Part shown: piece after piece, positions 6,021 through 6,719 of the stretch
Layout: each line of letters starts with the position of its first letter
Position numbering within the stretch: position 1 is the stretch's first letter
Assembly: GCA_902465755.1 (NCBI GenBank)
Contig: CABQOK010000081.1
Location: 1 to 6,719, forward strand
DNA length: 6,719 nt
Origin: an uncultured Anaerococcus sp.
Lineage (GTDB): Bacteria > Bacillota > Clostridia > Tissierellales > Peptoniphilaceae
Direction: 5' to 3'
The notes under the pieces: generated by a model
Told to the model about the DNA's origin: nothing
Databases searched by the model: none
What the model saw: the letters and a program-made list of their open reading frames with translations, nothing else
Made by a program: the position numbers and the translations under genes

Positions 6021-6046
6021 GTACTTAAATCCAAGAGTACTTAAAT
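6021..6046. repeat. Short direct repeat GTACTTAAAT
   Basis: GTACTTAAAT occurs at 6021-6030 and 6037-6046, with copies starting 16 bases apart, immediately beyond the hairpin. Meaning unknown; in AT-rich DNA a 10-base match is suggestive only. Confidence 0.4.
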
Positions 6047-6454
6047 GTCCTCTTTTTCTACTCCAGATCTTTCCTTAAATCATTCAGATTATCATATGGT
6101 TTAAATCTTTTATTTTTAAATAACACCCTGGACTCCCCATAGTCTTCATGATTTCAAAACTTGTATCCTTAAGTTTTAAATCAAAGTAATAACAACATTT
6201 CTAATACTAACACTTAAAATTCGTTAATTATAGTGGTCTTCTTCAAAGTTAAACCATTATCAATTTGTCTGAAAAAATTCTTGTAAAATTTATATATTTA
6301 TACTCTAATCAATATCTAAAAACATAAATTCTATTTATACAAATATTATAAAGCTAATATAAACAAAACTCACGATTTAACAAATATAATAACGGGTATA
6401 AACTAATCTAAGAGATGTAGAATAATTTTGTATATTATATTCGATTAGTATATT

Positions 6455-6460
6455 GGAGGG
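6455..6460 (+). promoter_or_regulatory. Ribosome binding site of the membrane-protein gene
   Basis: GGAGGG four bases before the ATG; it is the main evidence that this truncated frame is a real gene start. Confidence 0.65.
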
Positions 6461-6464
6461 AATT

Positions 6465-6719
6465 ATGTCGAAAAAATACTATGCTACTGTGGTTGTATTT
6501 TTCTTTATATCATCAGCTATATCTATTTATTTATCTGATAATAATGCTATTTTTTGGAGTCTAATGATTGTTATGTATTTAATATCTAATAAATTATTGG
6601 ACAGCAAAAATAAAATTATGATTAAGTACGAATCAATATTTGTTTTTATTGCTTCTATTATCCTATTCTTAAGTACATTCACAAGTATAATTGAAGAACT
6701 ACCAGTATATATGATTGTT
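6465..6719 (+). CDS. Hypothetical membrane protein, N-terminal part (runs off right edge)
   Basis: An open frame starts at ATG 6465-6467 with GGAGGG four bases upstream and stays open for 85 codons to the window end. The protein begins MSKKYYATVVVFFFISSAIS. It shows hydrophobic segments at about residues 6-22, 27-42 and 56-74, with another perhaps starting near 80, separated by short polar stretches (SNKLLDSKNK). The pattern is that of a multi-pass membrane protein with a short positively charged N-terminus. I do not recognise the family and no catalytic motif is visible. Composition is more AT-rich, with more TTT, ATT and TAT codons, than the metal and repair genes to the left; part of this is due to its hydrophobicity. 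It follows a gene-poor segment and could mark the edge of an accessory region. Confidence 0.7.
   Translation, partial: MSKKYYATVVVFFFISSAISIYLSDNNAIFWSLMIVMYLISNKLLDSKNKIMIKYESIFVFIASIILFLSTFTSIIEELPVYMIV

Larger units (their letters stand above)
5976..6464. other. 489-base region with no convincing gene
   Basis: Apart from the hairpin and direct repeat at its left end, I find no intact gene here. On the minus strand, bases near 6050-6160 read as a short stretch resembling protein, including NKRFKPYDNLNDLRKDLE, but with stops and an apparent frameshift around it. That could be a decayed gene, possibly of a mobile element, or chance. From about 6190 to 6450 the sequence is extremely AT-rich. 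It has several possible -10-like TATA stretches ahead of the next gene, but none with a convincing -35. No tRNA, rRNA or riboswitch is recognisable. Confidence 0.5.

Noticed and set aside
6045..6095. Small plus-strand ORF of 16 codons (MSSFSTPDLSL...)
   Set aside because: No ribosome site upstream, very short, no sign of coding constraint.

Overview
The window reads as chromosomal DNA of a low-GC, Gram-positive-type anaerobe. It is AT-rich and uses many AGG, ATA and TTA codons. Its Shine-Dalgarno sites are strong AAGGAG types, TTG and GTG starts occur, and the solute-binding protein is anchored as a lipoprotein. I infer Firmicutes, perhaps the Peptoniphilaceae/Anaerococcus neighbourhood; that placement is an impression from protein style and was not tested.

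Layout. Bases 1-2660 (minus strand) hold a tightly packed cluster transcribed yaaA -> sbcD -> sbcC. These encode a YaaA/UPF0246 peroxide-stress protein and the two subunits of the SbcCD DNA-end-processing nuclease. sbcC runs off the left edge and only its N-terminal third or so is present. The junctions are a GTGA overlap (yaaA/sbcD) and a 19-base overlap (sbcD/sbcC). An intrinsic terminator at 2728-2751 separates this cluster from the next. Bases 2808-5460 (minus strand) hold a complete zinc/manganese-type ABC importer, transcribed znuA (binding lipoprotein with a His/Asp-rich loop) -> znuC (ATPase) -> znuB (permease). Divergent from it, at 5559-5975 (plus strand), is a Fur-family regulator, most likely Zur. 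Bases 5976-6464 contain no convincing gene but do hold a hairpin, short direct repeats and a possible decayed coding remnant. A new membrane-protein gene starts at 6465 and runs off the right edge.

How it works together. The 98-base znuA/zur intergenic region contains a near-consensus znuA promoter (TTGACA-N16-TATAAT). An 18-base imperfect palindrome lies exactly over its -10 element, and a pair of TTTGCAAC direct repeats with 11-base period lies at the predicted start of transcription. The simplest model is that the Fur-family protein, loaded with metal, binds the palindrome and shuts off the importer and possibly its own gene. Under zinc starvation the importer would be made, with the extracytoplasmic His-rich loop helping capture metal. 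The yaaA-sbcDC cluster would act on oxidative DNA damage and end repair; its link to metal uptake is positional only.

I see no clearly new biological system here. The items most worth checking are the operator architecture, the 27-base in-frame tandem repeat that builds the metal-binding loop, the yaaA-sbcDC linkage, and the unexplained 5976-6464 segment with the orphan membrane gene after it.
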